A stretch of 16,436 nucleotides of DNA from CALMRE01 sp964412895 (lineage in GTDB: Bacteria; UBP6; UBA1177; JAKLFG01): assembly GCA_964412895.1 (NCBI GenBank), contig CAYPQK010000073.1, positions 1 to 16,436 of the forward strand. Direction: 5' to 3'. Positions within the stretch are counted from its first letter, which is position 1; each line of letters starts with the position of its first letter. Positions 1 through 6,879 of this stretch are shown here, in pieces. Made by a program: the position numbers and the translations under genes. A model generated the notes under the pieces. The model was not told the origin of the DNA and ran no database searches. It saw only the letters and a list, made by a program, of their open reading frames with translations.

Positions 1-848
1 CAATAGATGCCTTGCCCTACACCGCGACCGGCACGACCATTGGGCGGCCGAATGCCCTCAATGCCTACGGCGCCGCTTGCGGGAACGCCGGTAAGCCGAG
101 TCCCGACATCATTTATGCCCTTACGGTCGAAGCAGGCGTCGAATACCTGATAGAGGTGGCACCCGAGGCGAGCTACGATGTCACCATCAACCTTATCGGT
201 GCCTGCCAGAACAACGAAGTGTGTCTGGGCGTCGCCAACGGTGGCGGGGAAGGAGATGCCGAGGCCATCATCTATTCCAGCGCATCGCCGCGAACCATCT
301 ACATCGCCTTGGAAGGTAGTGTCAAGAACGAGGTCGGTTTCTATGAGATCCGCGTAACGACCGTCGAGGAGCCAGACGATACGCCGCTACCCGATATCGA
401 CATGACTGTCGAACCGGATGATACGACCGTTGAGCCAGACAATGACACCGTCGAGCCGACCGATGATATGATGACCGACGACATCCAGCCCGACGAGGCA
501 ATAGTTGACGATGCGGTCATCCCCGACGAGGATACTTGGGTTCACGAACCTCCACCGTGGGGTGCCGACGACATCGTCTATCCCGAGTACGACCATACGG
601 CCACCGACGATGCCATGCCACAGGACGAAGATACCGTCGCCGCCGACGCCGACGCCTTCCAACCTGACGAAACGGTTGATGAATCCATTGATGAGGCGAC
701 CGACGAAAGCGTTGACAACGCCATCGAAGATATCGACTCCGTCATGCCTGACCTGAGCGATGCCGAAGGTCCCGACGAACAGTCGCCGTTTGACGCCGAC
801 ACCACCAAGCCCACCGGCAACGGCTGTGGTTGTTCCCTCGCCTTCTAG
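1..848 (+). CDS. Partial surface/secreted protein: PPC-like beta domain, acidic D/P/T/V stalk, GCGC C-terminus
   Basis: The reading frame is open from the first complete codon (position 3), so the true start lies upstream; the TTG at position 12 is not a convincing start. The visible 281 residues fall into three parts. Residues about 5-118 look like a bacterial pre-peptidase C-terminal (PPC)-type beta sandwich: a SPDIIYALTVEAG strand with its partner FYEIRV near the end, and three Cys. Residues about 119-268 are a low-complexity stalk with repeated VEPDD/TVEP/TDES-type units, extremely rich in Asp and Glu with Thr, Val and Pro. The protein ends in TGNGCGCSLAF. I infer an exported protein projected from the surface by an acidic stalk; no catalytic domain is visible in this fragment. 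The tail recalls the Cys motif of MYXO-CTERM sorting signals but lacks their membrane helix and Arg cluster. PPC assignment is by pattern only. Confidence 0.7.
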   Translation, partial: IDALPYTATGTTIGRPNALNAYGAACGNAGKPSPDIIYALTVEAGVEYLIEVAPEASYDVTINLIGACQNNEVCLGVANGGGEGDAEAIIYSSASPRTIYIALEGSVKNEVGFYEIRVTTVEEPDDTPLPDIDMTVEPDDTTVEPDNDTVEPTDDMMTDDIQPDEAIVDDAVIPDEDTWVHEPPPWGADDIVYPEYDHTATDDAMPQDEDTVAADADAFQPDETVDESIDEATDESVDNAIEDIDSVMPDLSDAEGPDEQSPFDADTTKPTGNGCGCSLAF

Positions 849-942
849 GATGCCGGCCGTCTCATAAGAAATCTCAAAAAAAGCTGGATTTTTCAGTCTG
901 AGCAGGCATGATGCATCAACTGTTTTCGTCCATTGGTATGGA

Positions 943-2832
943 ATGAAGGATAGGTTGCTCGCACTGCCCAAACGGATACCGATAACCTATGTCTTCATCA
1001 TGGTCCTTTTTTTCTTCGACTATATATCCTTCCTGACACGCGCCGGGGTCATCCATCCCACCTTCGATCTGTTCGATATTCTGGTCATTTTCGGCAGTCT
1101 GGCCAGCGCGCTCCTCCTCTGGTTCATCATCGGCACCTTCCTGACCATCGGACCGCGCTCCTATCTTTTCGCGTTCGTCTCCTATCTGTTCTGGTATCAC
1201 CTCTTCGGCACCTACCGGTTCCGCTCGAAGATACCGTTCGATGTGTCGGTCATGATGGACAATTCGGGCGAGGCCTTCAACTGGGAATCGGTCGTGGTGG
1301 TGCTCGACAGCGTGAGTCTCCATGTGCTCGTCATCGGCATCGCGCTGATGCTGGTGGCCCTCCTCCTGCGGCCGGCGCGCCGGCTCATCATGGGCGAACG
1401 GTCATGGGGCAAACGGCGCTACATCGCGGGCGTCGCGGCGATACCGCTCTACGGCTGGCTCCTGCTCGGCCCCTACACGCTCCACGACGACCTCGGTTCG
1501 GTCTTGCGCTCCGTCCACGACTATGTGCGGCGCGACGAACTCTACCAGACCGACGAGAAGATAGACCCCGAAAGCTATCCCTTCATCAAAACCGAGAAGG
1601 TGCCGCTTATCGCCGAAGGGAACAAGAAACGGTCGCCCATCTTCATACTGGAGATAGAATCGTTCTCGGCGAAGGTGGTCGAGGCGAAGACGCCCGACGG
1701 ACGCCCCTATACCCCCTACCTCAACGAGAAGATAAAGGAAGGGATGTATGTCGAACGGTTCTACGCCAACTCGATACAGTCGGCCAAGGGGCAGTTTGCG
1801 ACGCTCTTCTCGCTCATCCCCAGCTTCAAGCAGAAGGTCTTCACCAGTTTCAGCCATATCCGTTTCCAGTCGCTGCCGCAGGTGCTTAAGGACAACGGCT
1901 ACTCGACCTTCTTCTTCAAGGCCTATCGCGACATCAACTTCGATAACACCGGCCGCTTCGTCCGCAAGAACGGCATCGATAAGGCGATCACCATCGTTCC
2001 CCTGCTGACCCCCGAAGACAAGAAGCGGATGTGGGGCTGGGGGGTCGAGGACGAGATATTCTACAAACGGCTCTTCGAGTATCTCGACACGCAGGAAGAG
2101 GTCGTTTCGGGCCAGAAACCGCCCTTCGTGACGATGCACACCGTCATGAACCATATGCGCTTCAACGAGGTGCCGGTGGAAAAACGGATGCTCTATCCCG
2201 AGGCGAAGAACCTGCCCGAACACTACGCGAACAGCATCCGGTTGACCGACGAACAGCTCCATTTCTTTTTCGAAGAACTGGCGAAGCGCGAGTATCTCAA
2301 GGATGCCATCGTCATCGTCACCGGCGACCACAGCTATCCGCTCAACGAACACGGCTATCAGCACAATGAAACGGCGTGGTACGAGGAGTTCTTCCGCACC
2401 CCGTTCCTGATGATCGCCCCCGGCCGCTTCACGCCGGGCCGCGTGACCGACAAGGCCTTCTGCCAGATGGACATCGCGCCGACGCTCCTCGACATGGTCG
2501 GCATCACGCCCAAGCGGCACCATTTCCGCGGCGTGTCGATGTTCGCCGCCCTGCCGCAGCAGCCGATCTATCTGGTACAGCCCTACAACGGCATCTTCCT
2601 CGGCGGCATACTCGACGGCCGCTGGAAATATATCCATCACTTACGCACCAACCATGAATTCGTCTACGATCTCAAGAACGATCCGGGAGAAAAGACCAGC
2701 CTCATAAAAACGCCCGACCGCGCCCTCATCGACCGCCTGCGCCGTATGCCGCAGGCGATATATCTCAATCAGCAGCTGATAGAGAAGGACCGCATCTGGA
2801 AACCGGAACCGAAGGAAAAAAAGACCCCATGA
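943..2832 (+). CDS. LtaS/OpgB-like membrane phosphoglycerol transferase or sulfatase-family enzyme
   Basis: The 629-residue protein has the architecture of the LtaS/MdoB (OpgB) family: about five N-terminal membrane segments (about 13-31, 45-69, 72-90, 124-142, 160-178) and then a large extracytoplasmic alkaline-phosphatase-fold domain (about 230-590). Visible family landmarks are LEIES (metal ligand probably E239), the nucleophile loop SIQSAKGQF (277-285), MNHMRF (H404), TGDHS (D462, H463) and a sulfatase-like C-terminal YDLKNDPGE (575-583). Family members move phosphoglycerol onto lipoteichoic acid or periplasmic glucans; the substrate here is unknown, and a diderm host makes a glycan or lipid headgroup more likely than LTA. 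The usual Thr nucleophile position appears to be Ser280. The stop overlaps the start of the M23 gene by four bases (ATGA), so the two are probably co-translated. The Shine-Dalgarno before the ATG is poor; no clear promoter is seen in the 94-base gap upstream. Confidence 0.85.
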   Translation: MKDRLLALPKRIPITYVFIMVLFFFDYISFLTRAGVIHPTFDLFDILVIFGSLASALLLWFIIGTFLTIGPRSYLFAFVSYLFWYHLFGTYRFRSKIPFDVSVMMDNSGEAFNWESVVVVLDSVSLHVLVIGIALMLVALLLRPARRLIMGERSWGKRRYIAGVAAIPLYGWLLLGPYTLHDDLGSVLRSVHDYVRRDELYQTDEKIDPESYPFIKTEKVPLIAEGNKKRSPIFILEIESFSAKVVEAKTPDGRPYTPYLNEKIKEGMYVERFYANSIQSAKGQFATLFSLIPSFKQKVFTSFSHIRFQSLPQVLKDNGYSTFFFKAYRDINFDNTGRFVRKNGIDKAITIVPLLTPEDKKRMWGWGVEDEIFYKRLFEYLDTQEEVVSGQKPPFVTMHTVMNHMRFNEVPVEKRMLYPEAKNLPEHYANSIRLTDEQLHFFFEELAKREYLKDAIVIVTGDHSYPLNEHGYQHNETAWYEEFFRTPFLMIAPGRFTPGRVTDKAFCQMDIAPTLLDMVGITPKRHHFRGVSMFAALPQQPIYLVQPYNGIFLGGILDGRWKYIHHLRTNHEFVYDLKNDPGEKTSLIKTPDRALIDRLRRMPQAIYLNQQLIEKDRIWKPEPKEKKTP

Positions 2833-3947
2833 TGCCCGACGACCTTAAACCGAAGAAGCGCGACCCCAACTGGAAGATACTTTTCTTCCTCTCGTTCGGC
2901 GCACTCTGCGCGGTGACGGTGCTGGCGCTCGTCCAGCTCGCCTACTGGCCGCGCCCCTCGGCGCTGGTGTTCACCGCGCCCGATACCGATGATCCGGGGA
3001 GGCCCGCCACGGTCATGGAGATGCCGCGCACCGAACCGCAGGCCAACGCCGCGGTCCCGCAGCAACCCACCACCCCGCCGACCCCCGAGAAGAAGAACGA
3101 CACCTACGCGCTGACGGTCAAGATATCGGCATCCTTCTACAACACCTTCTCCGACGACGCCGAAATAGCGCGTATCGCCGCCGAAACGGGCAGGAAACGG
3201 CTGGCCGAACTGCTGTCGGCCCATGTGTCGCGCAACCTCGTCTGGAGTCTCGACATGCGCCGCGATGTCTACCCGGGCGACGAGATGAAACTGCTCTTCC
3301 GCGTCATCCCCGAAGAGGAACAGGTAAAGCGCGCCGATATCCCCGACGAGATAGAACTGCTCGCGATGCAGTACCGCTCGATACGGCTCGGCAAGGAGAT
3401 CCGGTTCTACCAGTTCAAGGCGTCGGACCGTAAATTCCCCGCCTTCTACCTCGCCGACGGCACCACCGTCGAAAAGACGCTCAAAAAATCACCGCTGAAA
3501 GAGTGGATACAGATAACCTCGCTCCTCAAAGATCGCCGCCCCAAGCACGACGGACTCGATTTCAAGGCGCCGCTCGGCACACCGGTCTACGCGCCGTGGG
3601 GCGGCACGGTCGAAAAAACGAACTGGAAGATGCGCTACAACGGCGTATCGCTCCTCGCGCGGCTCGACACCGACCCGGCCGTCTGGATGGTGTTGCTCCA
3701 CCTCGACAAGGTCCACCTCAAGCCGGGACAACGGTTCGCAGCGGGCGACCATATCGCCGATGTCGGCAATTCGGGCCGCTCGTTCGGGCCGCATCTCCAC
3801 TATCAGCTGCAGTATGAATCGTCGAAGACCAAGAAGATCATCGATCCGGTGAAATACCACGGCACCGTCGCCGCCAAAATTCCGGCGGGCGACGCCGAAG
3901 CTTTCAAAAAGATCATGGACCGTTACGACGCCCTCATGGGCAAGTGA
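2829..3947 (+). CDS. Membrane-anchored M23 (LytM-type) peptidoglycan endopeptidase
   Basis: This 372-residue protein has a short basic cytoplasmic N-terminus, one membrane segment (about 17-37), a Pro-rich linker (about 50-90), a Csd3/MepM-like middle domain (about 92-220, including DVYPGDEMKLLFR) and a C-terminal M23 domain (about 226-345). The zinc site is intact: H240 and D244 in KHDGLDF, H324 in HLHYQL, with H291 and H322 as the likely catalytic histidines. Such enzymes cut peptide cross-links in the cell wall during growth or division. The stretch that normally separates RR from H-x3-D in MepM/Csd3-type enzymes is shortened (DRRPKHDGLDF). It is translationally coupled to the upstream transferase by an ATGA overlap; an AAGGA 12 bases upstream may help. 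The pairing suggests coordinated envelope modification and wall remodelling. The 3' end overlaps the convergent hydrolase gene by 25 bases. Confidence 0.92.
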   Translation: MMPDDLKPKKRDPNWKILFFLSFGALCAVTVLALVQLAYWPRPSALVFTAPDTDDPGRPATVMEMPRTEPQANAAVPQQPTTPPTPEKKNDTYALTVKISASFYNTFSDDAEIARIAAETGRKRLAELLSAHVSRNLVWSLDMRRDVYPGDEMKLLFRVIPEEEQVKRADIPDEIELLAMQYRSIRLGKEIRFYQFKASDRKFPAFYLADGTTVEKTLKKSPLKEWIQITSLLKDRRPKHDGLDFKAPLGTPVYAPWGGTVEKTNWKMRYNGVSLLARLDTDPAVWMVLLHLDKVHLKPGQRFAAGDHIADVGNSGRSFGPHLHYQLQYESSKTKKIIDPVKYHGTVAAKIPAGDAEAFKKIMDRYDALMGK

Positions 3948-4876
3948 TCGTCGAGCCACTGCAGGATATCGCCGTAGACCGCGTCGCGGTTAAGTTCGTT
4001 CAGCGGTTCGTGGCGCGCATCGGGATACAATTTCAATGATACCTTCTTCATGCCGGCATCGATAAAGAGCTGATGCGCCTCGCGGACCCCGACGCCGTTG
4101 CGGCCCACCGGATCGCGGTCGCCGGAAAGGAACAGCACCGGCATATCCTTCGGCATGCGCGCCGCCCCCGCCGGATCGCTCATGAAAAGGATGCCGTCGG
4201 CCAGATCGCGGAAGAAGGCGGCCGGGAAAATGCCGCCGCAGAGTGGATCGGCCGCGAAGGCGTGCGCCACCGCCGGATCGCGCGACAGCCAGTGGTACTG
4301 ACAGTCGGAACCGGTAACGCGGAACGGCCGGTTGTAGCCGCGGAGAGACTGGTTGTGCAGTAAGGTACAGGGGGTCCGTATCCCGAAAAGGAGCGTGCAG
4401 AACTTCACGATGGCGAGCACCGCCCACTTTTCCCAAAGTATCGGCATTCCGGCGGTACCGGACAGAAGGAGCCCGTCGAGTTCGCCGCCGAACCGGATGG
4501 CGTAGGCCCGGGCGACGAACGATCCCATGCTGTGGCCGAACAGGAAGAAGGGCAGGCCGGGATGATCCCGTTTGGCGATGCCGGTCAGGTCGCGGGCGTC
4601 GTCGACCACCTTCTGCCAGCCGTCCGTTTCGGCGAAAAAACCGCGCGGCTCGCCGGGAAGCACCGAACGGCCGTGACCGCGGTGGTCATTGGCATAGACG
4701 GCGAACCCGTGTTGCGTGAGGAATTCGGCGAAATGGCGGTACCGTCCCGCGTGCTCCGCCATGCCGTGGGCGATCTGGATGACCCGACGGACAGTCCGCC
4801 CGTCGTCGGGCAGCCACCGAAAGTAACTGATAGCGCCGCCGTGCCGGCTTTCAAAGATGAGCGTCGTTTCCTGCAT
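3923..4876 (-). CDS. Alpha/beta hydrolase, monoglyceride lipase / lysophospholipase type (Hydrolase_4)
   Basis: The 317-residue protein (from the chosen start) carries all marks of the PldB/monoacylglycerol-lipase group: the oxyanion region IAHGMAEHAGRY (about 35-46), NDHRGHGRS (63-71), the nucleophile elbow GHSMGS with S116, the acid D255 in SGDRDPVG, and H289 in DARHE. It probably hydrolyses monoacylglycerols, lysophospholipids or similar esters. There is no signal peptide, so it is likely cytosolic. The frame allows a start at 4915, but I prefer the ATG at 4876: GGGAGAG lies seven bases before it, and a candidate promoter falls across the longer start. It is a single-gene unit, divergent from the acidic lipoprotein gene and convergent with the M23 gene, overlapping the latter's last 25 bases. 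The exact substrate cannot be told. Confidence 0.9.
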   Translation of the reverse strand: MQETTLIFESRHGGAISYFRWLPDDGRTVRRVIQIAHGMAEHAGRYRHFAEFLTQHGFAVYANDHRGHGRSVLPGEPRGFFAETDGWQKVVDDARDLTGIAKRDHPGLPFFLFGHSMGSFVARAYAIRFGGELDGLLLSGTAGMPILWEKWAVLAIVKFCTLLFGIRTPCTLLHNQSLRGYNRPFRVTGSDCQYHWLSRDPAVAHAFAADPLCGGIFPAAFFRDLADGILFMSDPAGAARMPKDMPVLFLSGDRDPVGRNGVGVREAHQLFIDAGMKKVSLKLYPDARHEPLNELNRDAVYGDILQWLDDHLPMRAS

Positions 4877-4883
4877 AACAGAA

Positions 4884-4890
4884 CTCTCCC
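4884..4890 (-). promoter_or_regulatory. Shine-Dalgarno that sets the hydrolase start
   Basis: On the minus strand this reads GGGAGAG, seven bases before the ATG at 4876. The upstream in-frame ATG at 4915 has no comparable site, which is why the shorter protein is annotated. Confidence 0.65.
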
Positions 4891-4905
4891 GTTCTTGCGA
4901 GGATA

Positions 4906-4934
4906 TACCTACCATGAGTCGGTTCGAAATTCAA
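4906..4934 (-). promoter_or_regulatory. Candidate sigma-70 promoter of the hydrolase gene
   Basis: Minus strand TTGAAT (4929-4934) and TAGGTA (4906-4911) are separated by 17 bases. The -10 lacks the usual final T, so this is only a moderate match; TATATC overlaps it but at a spacing that is too long. It would start transcription about 25 bases before the preferred ATG and back to back with the lipoprotein promoter. Confidence 0.4.
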
Positions 4935-4939
4935 GAATG

Positions 4940-4958
4940 CCGGTTTTGTTGCAACCGG
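4940..4958. repeat. Inverted repeat CCGGTT-N7-AACCGG in the divergent promoter region
   Basis: CCGGTT (4940-4945) and AACCGG (4953-4958) form a perfect 6-base inverted repeat with a 7-base spacer. The right arm covers part of the -35 hexamer of the lipoprotein promoter (4949-4954), and the repeat lies just upstream of the candidate hydrolase promoter. It is not followed by a T-run in either direction, so it is not a terminator; it could be an operator, but it is short. Confidence 0.4.
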
Positions 4959-4977
4959 AAAGATAAGCGGCTATAAT
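4949..4977 (+). promoter_or_regulatory. Near-consensus sigma-70 promoter of the acidic lipoprotein gene
   Basis: TTGCAA (4949-4954), a 17-base spacer and a perfect TATAAT (4972-4977) give the best promoter in the window. GGCCGT follows at 4979-4984 in the discriminator. Transcription should start near 4984, leaving a leader of about 20 bases with AAGGAG at 4992-4997. Confidence 0.8.
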
Positions 4978-5003
4978 CGGCCGTTCTTGGTAAGGAGTTC
5001 TCG

Positions 5004-5831
5004 ATGGGACGGATATTCCTGTTCGCCGTGTTGTCGGCCATACTGTTGACCGCCTGTGTGCTGGAGGACGATCTCTGCACCGGCGACGAGGAGTGCGGTG
5101 AAGGGTGGACCTGCGATATCGTGACCGGCGCCTGCCTGCCGATAGAGGGGTATGACGCCGACACCGGGAACGATCAGGGGTTGCCGGAGACCGAACAGTC
5201 CGACCTGTCCGACGGGACCGATCTTTCCGACACGGCGACCGATGCCGATGTCACGGCTGATAAAGACACGGTTGATAGTGACAGCATGGCTGATGTGGAC
5301 GACATGGACTCAACGGCCGACAAAGACACGGTTGATAGTGACAGCATGGCTGATGTGGACGACATGGACGATGTGGACGACATGGACACGACGGCCGATG
5401 GAGATATCGTAGTCGACACCGACACCACGGTCGATGACGATACCGCGACCGATGACGACTCCATTACCGACATCGGTCCCGACGACGACGCCCCGTGCAC
5501 CGCTTGCGCCTGCTACGACTGCAACGACCACGGCACCTGCACCGAACAGTACGGCTACCCCGAATGCGTCTGCGAAGAGGCGTACGACGGCAGCTGGTGC
5601 CAGCAGTGCGCCTACGGCTGGCAGGATCACGACGGCGACGACACCTGCGAAGCGGATGACTGCGCTCACGCGACCGACATAATAGACGGCTGGCTCGACT
5701 GCGGCGACCACGGCGTCTGCGACGACTGGACCAGCGTGGCCGACTGCGAATGCGATACCTACTGGATCGACCAGAGCGGCGGCGAGTGCAACTACTGCTG
5801 GGCAAGCGACCCGAACGATTGTAACTTATAG
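5004..5831 (+). CDS. Lipoprotein with acidic Asp-rich repeat stalk and Cys-rich EGF-like C-terminus
   Basis: A 275-residue predicted outer-surface lipoprotein. The signal peptide ends in the lipobox LTAC, with lipidated C18. A short Cys module follows (C25-C44, CTGDEECGEGWTC pattern), seen in many deltaproteobacterial surface lipoproteins. Residues about 50-163 are a low-complexity stalk of Asp, Thr, Val, Ser and Met containing a duplicated 20-residue block and a duplicated 6-residue block. Residues about 165-275 hold roughly 20 Cys, including an EGF-like pattern (CNDHGTC ... CVCEEAYDGSWCQQCAYG) and a second, looser repeat (CGDHGVC ... CECD). The likely role is binding or structure at the cell surface; no enzyme motif is visible. 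AAGGAG six bases before the ATG and a strong promoter suggest high expression. The phosphoglycerate dehydrogenase gene follows after 31 bases and may be co-transcribed. Confidence 0.85.
   Translation: MGRIFLFAVLSAILLTACVLEDDLCTGDEECGEGWTCDIVTGACLPIEGYDADTGNDQGLPETEQSDLSDGTDLSDTATDADVTADKDTVDSDSMADVDDMDSTADKDTVDSDSMADVDDMDDVDDMDTTADGDIVVDTDTTVDDDTATDDDSITDIGPDDDAPCTACACYDCNDHGTCTEQYGYPECVCEEAYDGSWCQQCAYGWQDHDGDDTCEADDCAHATDIIDGWLDCGDHGVCDDWTSVADCECDTYWIDQSGGECNYCWASDPNDCNL
5253..5387 (+). repeat. 60-base tandem duplication plus 18-base tandem duplication inside the lipoprotein gene
   Basis: A 60-base unit (5253-5312) is repeated at 5313-5372, with 48 consecutive identical bases (5262-5309 and 5322-5369). 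At its end, an 18-base unit (5352-5369) is repeated head to tail at 5370-5387. Both lengths are multiples of three, so the reading frame is kept and the acidic stalk simply lengthens. The near-identity, including at synonymous sites, suggests recent slippage or recombination. Confidence 0.9.
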
Positions 5832-5862
5832 CCAGACAACAACAACCCCGGAGGAGAAGTTC

Positions 5863-6783
5863 ATGAAAAAGATCCTGCTGGCCACCGAAAAGGCGTTCGT
5901 GAAAGAGGCGGTCGAAAAGATCGCGGCCATCGTCAAAGAGGCCAACTACGAACTCATCAAACTTGAGAACTACAAAGACCCGAAGGATCTGCTCGCGGCG
6001 GTACCCGAGGTCGACGCCATCATCATCCGTTCCGACATCGTGAATAAGGAGGTGCTCGACGCCGCCAAGAACCTCAAGATCGTCGTCCGCGCCGGCGCCG
6101 GTTACGACAACATCGACACCAAATACGCCGCCGAGAAGAAGGTCGTGGCGATGAACACCCCCGGCCAGAACTCGAACGCGGTGGCCGAACTCGCCTTCGG
6201 TATGATGCTCTATGCGGCCCGCACTTGGTTCACCCCGAAGAGCGGCACCGAACTGCGCGGCAAAAAACTGGGCATCCACGCCTACGGTTTCGTCGGCCGG
6301 TCGCTCTGCGCCATCGCGAAGGGTTTCGGCATGGATATCTACGCCTACGATCCGTTCGTGGATGCCGTGGTCATGGCCAAGGACGGCGTGAAGGCGGTGA
6401 ATACCGTCGAGGAGCTCTACAGCACCTGCCAGTATGTGTCGCTTCACATCCCGGCCACCGACAAAACCAAGAAGAGCATCAACCACGCCCTCCTTTCGAA
6501 GATGCCCAAGGGAGCGGTCCTCATCAACACCGCCCGCAAAGAGGTCATCGACGAGGCATCGCTCCTCAAGATGTTCGAGGAGCGGCCCGATTTCAAGTAC
6601 CTTTCCGATGTCGAGGATACGGTGAAGGAACAGGTGGTCGAAAAATACAAGGACCGCGCCTTCTTCACCCCGAAGAAGATGGGCGCGCAAACCGAAGAGG
6701 CCAACATCAACGCTGGCATCGCCGCGGCGCGTCAGATAGTCGGTTTCTTCGAAAAGGGCGACCTCACCTTCAAGGTCAACTGA
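5863..6783 (+). CDS. serA: D-3-phosphoglycerate dehydrogenase, short Bacteroidetes-type (no ACT domain)
   Basis: A 306-residue D-isomer 2-hydroxyacid dehydrogenase, expected to oxidise 3-phosphoglycerate with NAD as the first step of serine synthesis. The substrate-domain motif is VVRAGAGYDNID (74-85) and the catalytic Arg is R225 in NTARKEVIDE. The coenzyme loop reads GIHAYGFVGR (137-146), with Ala140 where the first Gly of GxGxxG usually stands, and an Asp (D163) that favours NAD. At the usual catalytic TPH-x-GA site the protein has TPKKMGAQT (269-277), so the canonical His is replaced and one residue is added. From memory, both peculiarities, and PATDKTKKSIN, are shared with Bacteroidetes SerA-type proteins. 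The length fits the short form without a regulatory ACT domain. GGAGGAG lies eight to nine bases before the ATG. No serC or serB is adjacent. The exact substrate rests on similarity. Confidence 0.85.
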   Translation: MKKILLATEKAFVKEAVEKIAAIVKEANYELIKLENYKDPKDLLAAVPEVDAIIIRSDIVNKEVLDAAKNLKIVVRAGAGYDNIDTKYAAEKKVVAMNTPGQNSNAVAELAFGMMLYAARTWFTPKSGTELRGKKLGIHAYGFVGRSLCAIAKGFGMDIYAYDPFVDAVVMAKDGVKAVNTVEELYSTCQYVSLHIPATDKTKKSINHALLSKMPKGAVLINTARKEVIDEASLLKMFEERPDFKYLSDVEDTVKEQVVEKYKDRAFFTPKKMGAQTEEANINAGIAAARQIVGFFEKGDLTFKVN

Positions 6784-6786
6784 CGC

Positions 6787-6826
6787 ACGGAACTCTTCTT
6801 TATTTGTAGCGTTCCGTTCTTTTTTC
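6787..6826 (+). terminator. Intrinsic terminator after the phosphoglycerate dehydrogenase gene
   Basis: ACGGAAC (6787-6793) pairs perfectly with GTTCCGT (6811-6817) across a 17-base loop and is followed at once by TCTTTTTTC. The loop is longer than typical and the stem only seven pairs, so efficiency is uncertain. The next promoter begins directly after the T-run. Confidence 0.6.
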
Positions 6827-6854
6827 TTGATTACACTTCCGAATACGCTAGAAT
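6827..6854 (+). promoter_or_regulatory. Sigma-70 promoter of the binding-protein/kinase operon
   Basis: TTGATT (6827-6832), a 16-base spacer and TAGAAT (6849-6854). It abuts the terminator of the previous unit and gives a short leader of about 20 bases before the ATG at 6880. Confidence 0.65.
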
Positions 6855-6879
6855 CGCTACAGATTTTTTCGGTCCGGGG

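Noticed and set aside
12..14. TTG as start of the first gene
   Set aside because: The frame is open to the window edge, no ribosome site is visible, and the protein needs an upstream signal peptide to be exported.
881..895. A-run and T-run after the first gene as a possible terminator
   Set aside because: Only A:T pairing around GCTGGA is possible; there is no GC-rich stem.
1402..2640. 412-codon minus-strand frame opposite the transferase gene
   Set aside because: Shadow of the plus-strand sulfatase-fold gene; no ribosome site and no domain.
4877..4915. Longer start (ATG at 4915) for the hydrolase
   Set aside because: No ribosome site, the extra 13 residues match nothing in the family, and a candidate promoter overlaps this start; the ATG at 4876 has GGGAGAG at good spacing.
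5253..5387. Direct repeats that might suggest a CRISPR array
   Set aside because: The repeats are in frame, contiguous, without unique spacers, and code for an acidic stalk.
5464..6690. 408-codon minus-strand frame across the lipoprotein and dehydrogenase genes
   Set aside because: Spans two real plus-strand genes and a terminator-free junction; its Arg-rich end is the antisense of Asp/Cys-rich coding sequence.
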